64,000 bases of DNA from Aaosphaeria pasadenensis. Its lineage: Eukaryota; Ascomycota; Dothideomycetes; Pleosporales. Of this stretch, positions 59,901 to 64,000 are shown piece by piece. How positions within the stretch are numbered: the first letter of the stretch is position 1; every line of letters starts with the position of its first letter. The stretch lies in contig JAKLMB010000020.1 in NCBI GenBank assembly GCA_022813625.1, positions 620,001 through 684,000 on the forward strand. Reading direction: 5' to 3'. The position numbers and the translations under genes were made by a program. The notes under the pieces were generated by a model that did no database searches, had not been told where the DNA came from, and was given only the letters and a program-made list of their open reading frames with translations.

Positions 59901-60536
59901 GTTTAGGCTTTGGGATGGGGGGTTTGGGATTGTAGTTTGTTAGCGCTTTTCTTTCTCTTCTTATGTATATTACTTAGGGTTTCTTGGAACTTTTGATTGA
60001 TGGAGTTGATGGTCATGGTGTTATGATGGGTAGCATGTACTTGTATGATACTTTCATGGTGTATGGATTCTGGGATCGGGAGGTCACCGTCATGATGGGG
60101 AAGGTTTTTTTTATTGATTTGTTGTTTTATTCCGGGGCTGGACGAATTCATGTTGATCATCCCTGGCTTTACGATGAAGCTTCAAGAGATACCTCAACTG
60201 CCAGAGTGATCATACAAATGCCAATAGGACTGATGGCATTCGCCAACCCAACCCATGCCCTGAACCGTACCGTCCTGACGAAACGCCAGTGAATATTCGT
60301 CTCACTCATTCCAATGAATACCAGATGTCGGTGAGTTTGAAGACCCGTTTACCCATCCAGTGAACTTGGATCTGGTCATTCGAAATATTAGTTACGTTCA
60401 TTCACTTGGATAACTCGAATGATTAGGTCAATTGAACTCACTGAGACATGTGTGTCTCAAATACGCCTAGTAGCTTCGTATCTGTTTTCAAAATGTCAGT
60501 TCATTCACTTTAGAATAGATGAACGATTGGTGGGAC
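59901..60536. other. convergent spacer
   Basis: 3' flanks of the receptor and CRIB-like genes. No supported gene. Confidence 0.6.
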
Positions 60537-61103
60537 TCACTCGGAGACATCCTCCCAGACAGAGTTGCCGTCATCATCGGGGATCTCAGTGGGCAAGCCA
60601 GCCCTCTTGTTGTCGACGAAGACGCGCATGGACTTGGACATTGGAAGATTGTCGACCCCTTGGACATGCTGAAAGTTGGTGGGGAGGCCGATCTTGGGCT
60701 TGCTGCTGCCACCAATGTTGATGCGGCCGAACGTGCGCTTGACGCCTAGGCCGATCTTCTTCCAGACGGACTTCTTGCGGTGGATAGGCGGAGGCAGCTC
60801 GAAGTGCGCCATGGGCGGGACGGTGCGAGGAGGTTCGTTCCTGGGGAACTTGGGGAGTGCCGTGAGACTCTCGCAGCCTCGATCATAGCCGCGCTCGTTG
60901 CCGCGCTCGTCGAAGAGAGTAGTAGTAGAGTCATTGTAGACGCGGCGGGGGCCGTAGGGGAGCGCAGTCTCGGTGTGAGCGGCGTGATGATTCAAGTACG
61001 GGACCGGTGGAGCCTGTTCCTGAGAAGAATTGAAGTCAGCAGTGCTCCTAGAGCCAAAGATAACGCTCGCCAAAGGGAACCCGCTGTAGCTACGATTAGC
61101 CAT
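60537..61103 (-). CDS. small protein with CRIB-like motif
   Basis: Predicted 188 residues, single exon. No signal peptide or membrane segment. Near residues 138-150 it has IGLPTNFQHVQGV, which fits the I-x-x-P-x-x-F-x-H-x-x-x-V core of Cdc42/Rac-binding CRIB motifs, although the second position is Gly rather than the usual Ser. It is preceded by a strongly basic stretch (RKKSVWKKIGLGVKRTFGR, about 109-127), as in CRIB proteins that also bind phosphoinositides. The rest is Pro/Arg/Asp-rich and disordered, ending in an acidic DVSE tail. It lacks kinase or other effector domains, so a Gic-like adaptor role is possible (inference). It shares a 1.3-kb divergent region with HEM2. Confidence 0.75.
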   Translation of the reverse strand: MANRSYSGFPLASVIFGSRSTADFNSSQEQAPPVPYLNHHAAHTETALPYGPRRVYNDSTTTLFDERGNERGYDRGCESLTALPKFPRNEPPRTVPPMAHFELPPPIHRKKSVWKKIGLGVKRTFGRINIGGSSKPKIGLPTNFQHVQGVDNLPMSKSMRVFVDNKRAGLPTEIPDDDGNSVWEDVSE

Positions 61104-62441
61104 CGCTGGGAGTGAAGAATAGAAAGTGGTGCCAGGGAATGGTGATGAGTGGTGGTGAGGTGAGAGAGAGAGAGAGAGGGAGGGAGAAGAAGAGAGCGAC
61201 AGGAGGGAGAGAAGGTGATATAGCAAGCCAAGCTCGCAATCGCCCTTCACGCAGGCTTCAAGATAGCCTAGCGGTCAAGGTGAAGGTGAAGCTGGCGGAC
61301 ACAATAGTAACGCAATTTGCACAATGAAGTCGTTTGGACAGGCACCAGTTTGATTTTGCACATGATCCCTAAGATATCTCTTTCCGTATGTTGTACTATG
61401 CGCGCTCATCTCATTGAGATCTGGATTGACATTAGGCCACAAGGCATCACTGTGGAACGGTGTCGATATAAGTTCAGCAATCATTGATTCATTATCAGTA
61501 TGTGGAAAATCCTACTGATAGAGTGGTTATCACGTAGCTCATGCAATAAGTTCAGTAGGAAGATATATGTAGGTATGTGTGAGTCCAGCATACGTGAAAA
61601 TACAGAGATCCCTCGTTGTAGAAGGGTTGAGTCATAGTCTGGCGTATAAAACGGCAGTGAAGCTAGAAATCATATCTTGGTGATATTGGCGGCAGGAGAA
61701 CTTAGGGCGGAATTGAGTATCATAAACGTTCTTCTTTGCAACAGATATGTGATCACGAGCAGCAATGTATCGTTCGGCCATTCTATTTGAGAGGAATAGA
61801 CTTCATTGTAAAACCATTTGGAATTGTTAGCTATAAGATAATAACTTGTATGTTGTTGTTCTGGCGGTAACGGCGGTGGTGTTGAAGTTGTGGAGAATAT
61901 GGCATGGAGGGCGCTAGACCGGATATAGGTAGTGAGTAAACACTTCTCTCTGATTGGTCCTCGGTTGGATTGACTGATTAACCGAACCGAGAGGGAGCGA
62001 TTGCGAATGAGTCTGACGTGAAGAAACGTATGCCTGTACCTGGATGGTTTCTTACGAGATATACGCTTCTTTAGGAGAATAGATTGACTCAAAATCATAT
62101 CCATAAGTTGGTTATTTACCTTCTGGATATCCCGGCTGTGACCGCAAACATAATAGATCCGATTGGAAACGCCTTTGAAGCCGTCGGCTGCCGACCTTGG
62201 AGACTACGCCTCATGATCCCTGCATTCGCTGGAGTAGTTACCCACCTTTAGGGTTCGACCCGCCACTTGAGCTCTTTTTTCCATTTAATCAGTCCAGACA
62301 ATTACAAAACGCCTGCCATCACACTCTCTCCATACTTCCCACATCCTTTATAAACTCTCCCAATCCTCTCACATTCTCCCTCTCCACCTACAACCCTCTC
62401 AATCACCCCCTCGACCTCGATCCTAACCCACCGCCGCCGCC
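61104..62441. other. intergenic between the CRIB-like gene and HEM2
   Basis: Divergent promoter space. A minus-strand 144-residue ORF at 61670-62104 shows no family feature and is probably chance. The end of the interval is a pyrimidine-rich HEM2 leader. Confidence 0.55.
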
Positions 62442-63610
62442 ATGTCTTTCTCTTCCCTCGTCTCAGAAATCGCCTACCGGAACTCGGAACGGGACGACAT
62501 GCGCTCACAGGTCTCGAAGGCACGCTCATACGCCAGCACCGCTGCCACCAGTGTGAGCATTTCGGGAGACATTGGCAGTCAATTGCATGGAGGCTACAGC
62601 CATCCTCTCTCACGAGCATGGCAGGCCGAGCGACAGCTGACAAAGGTTCGGAATGACTTCCAACTCTTCACTCCGGATTCCGCACGACTGACTCCTCCTA
62701 GTCCATGTTGATCTACCCTCTCTTCGTCTCAGATCAGCCAGATGAGGAGACTTTGATCCCTTCCCTCCCCAATCAGTACCGCCGTGGTCTGAACAAACTC
62801 GTTCCATACCTTACTCCCCTCGTCGCAAAGGGCCTCAAGTCGGTTATACTATTCGGTGTACCAATCGCACCCGGTGCGAAGGATGCCCTGGGTACTAACG
62901 CAGACGACCCGAAGGGCCCCGTCATCAAGTCCATTCGTCTCCTCCGTCGTCATTTCCCAGACCTCTTCATCGTTGCCGACGTTTGTCTTTGCGAGTATAC
63001 TTCACATGGTCACTGTGGAATCCTCCGAGAGGATGGCAGCTTGAACAATGCTCTTTCCGTAGACCGAATCAGCGACGTCGCAATGGCATATGCCCAGGCC
63101 GGTGCACACTGCGTGGCCCCGTCGGACATGAACGATGGCCGTATCCGTGCCATCAAGCTGAAGCTCATCGAGGGCGGAATTGCACACCAGGTTCTCCTGA
63201 TGTCCTACTCTGCGAAGTTTTCCGGGTGCTTGTACGGCCCATTCCGTGACGCGGCTGGATCGTGTCCATCCTTCGGTGACAGGCGCTGCTACCAACTCCC
63301 TCCCGGCGGACGTGGTCTCGCTCGACGAGCTATCACCCGAGATATTGCCGAGGGAGCAGACATCATTATGGTCAAGCCTGCAAGTCAGTATCTTGATATC
63401 ATTAGCGATGCCAAAGAAATTGGAAAAGACATGCCAGTTGCCGCCTACCAGGTTTCAGGCGAATACGCCATGATCCATGCAGCTGCTGCAGCGGGTGTGT
63501 TCGACCTGAGGCAGATGGCAGAAGAAGCCACGCAGGGTATCCTTCGCGCAGGCGCCACCATCGTGGTGAGCTACTTCACTCCCGAGTTCCTGGACTGGTT
63601 GAACAACTAA
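62442..63610 (+). CDS. HEM2: delta-aminolevulinic acid dehydratase (porphobilinogen synthase)
   Basis: Predicted 370-residue cytosolic enzyme that condenses two 5-aminolevulinates to porphobilinogen, the second step of heme synthesis. Exons are 62442-62645 and 62702-63610. Visible motifs are LIYPLFVSD, LKSVILFGVP, the zinc-site ADVCLCEYTSHGHCG (three cysteines), YAQAGAHCVAPSDMNDGRI, the Schiff-base lysine context LMSYSAKFSGCLYGPFRDAA, the second active-site lysine context DIIMVKPASQYLD, and the C-terminal AYQVSGEYAMI. The length is close to fungal orthologues. The 56-nt intron has a slightly unusual GTTCGG donor, but a TGACT branch-like site and CTAG acceptor. The N-terminal exon (about 68 residues) matches the short fungal extension. 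Confidence 0.97.
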
Positions 63611-64000
63611 GCGAAGTTGTATCATTCTTTGGTTGTTTCCATTTTCTCTCCCTGGCGTTGGATCTCCTAAAATCTCCTCTTCTGTGCTCTTCTCTTTTCG
63701 TTCGCGATTTTTTAAAAGGATACCTAGGCGTGATTTGCATTGTTATGGATTCCATCTGTTCATGCGACGTAAAAAGTCAGACAGATCTTACGCGTACATA
63801 TACATATATCTATGGTGATGACGGAGCGGAACACATTTTAGACATCCGTTCCGATTTACATGCTATATTTAGCTAGCTTCCACCCTACATTGAGATATAA
63901 TGACAATTTTCATGACACACTATCAAACCATTTACTGCCTGTGTGTAGATGCAAGAACCTCTGTGAAGACCTCAAGTATGCTCGCTTCGACTGATATCAT
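63611..64000. other. 3' flank of HEM2
   Basis: The HEM2 3' UTR and downstream spacer to the window edge. No ORF of note. Confidence 0.6.

Noticed and set aside
61670..62104. 144-residue minus-strand ORF
   Set aside because: No family feature, odd composition, and it lies in divergent promoter space.
62230..62260. tRNA-like GGTTCGACCC box
   Set aside because: No cloverleaf could be built around it.

Overview
The window is nuclear DNA of a filamentous ascomycete (Pezizomycotina, most likely Dothideomycetes; inference). The evidence is short introns of about 45-60 nt with TACTAAC/CTAAC-like branch sites, a FlbA-type RGS protein, a PTH11-like receptor, deuterolysin and GPI-anchored secreted proteins, and long repeat-rich intergenic DNA. 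No bacterial operons, transposon ORFs, CRISPR arrays or convincing tRNA/rRNA genes were seen. All gene models below were spliced by hand: each chosen intron set keeps frame and restores family motifs.

Layout. 1-3.6 kb: repeat-rich, gene-free DNA upstream of an flbA/SST2-type RGS gene (3.6-6.4 kb). 6.4-11.5 kb: gene-poor, with a degenerate ~40-bp satellite and possible gene relics. 11.5-13.3 kb: Chk1 checkpoint kinase. 14.5-15.2 kb: uncertain orphan gene. 17.5-18.6 kb: secreted M35 deuterolysin. 19.3-22.6 kb: ALG11 and COX18, head to head. 23.4-24.0 kb: small GPI-anchored protein. 24.9-28.5 kb: DENN/C1 Rab-GEF. 28.5-33.9 kb: a second gene-free microsatellite block. 33.9-44.6 kb: a dense housekeeping block holding TRAPPC13, a SET-domain gene, a UPF0662 (DUF2408) gene, ribosomal P1, AFG1-like ATPase, TRAPPC2L and complex I NDUFS7. 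45.5-50.9 kb: 4F5/SERF protein, secreted cupredoxin, SMN homologue and Nop15-like RRM protein. 51.6-59.9 kb: GPI-anchored PLC-like phosphodiesterase, two-TM conserved protein, EthD-like protein and PTH11-like receptor. 60.5-63.6 kb: a small protein with a CRIB-like motif, and HEM2.

The genes are not a pathway cluster. The repeated design is divergent housekeeping pairs sharing 230-415 bp (ALG11/COX18, TRAPPC13/SET, UPF0662/P1, TRAPPC2L/NDUFS7, SMN/NOP15). Two TRAPP subunits lie within 10 kb of each other. The most useful observations are a four-exon SET-domain gene with no long ORF to reveal it, a CRIB-like motif in an otherwise unannotated 188-residue protein, a 25-nt microexon next to a GC-AG intron in the UPF0662 gene, unusually long or reading-frame-open introns in flbA, TRAPPC13 and the DENN gene, and a recurrent GTACGGAGTAC palindrome in the gene-free blocks. 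I did not find a clear, wholly new multi-gene system.
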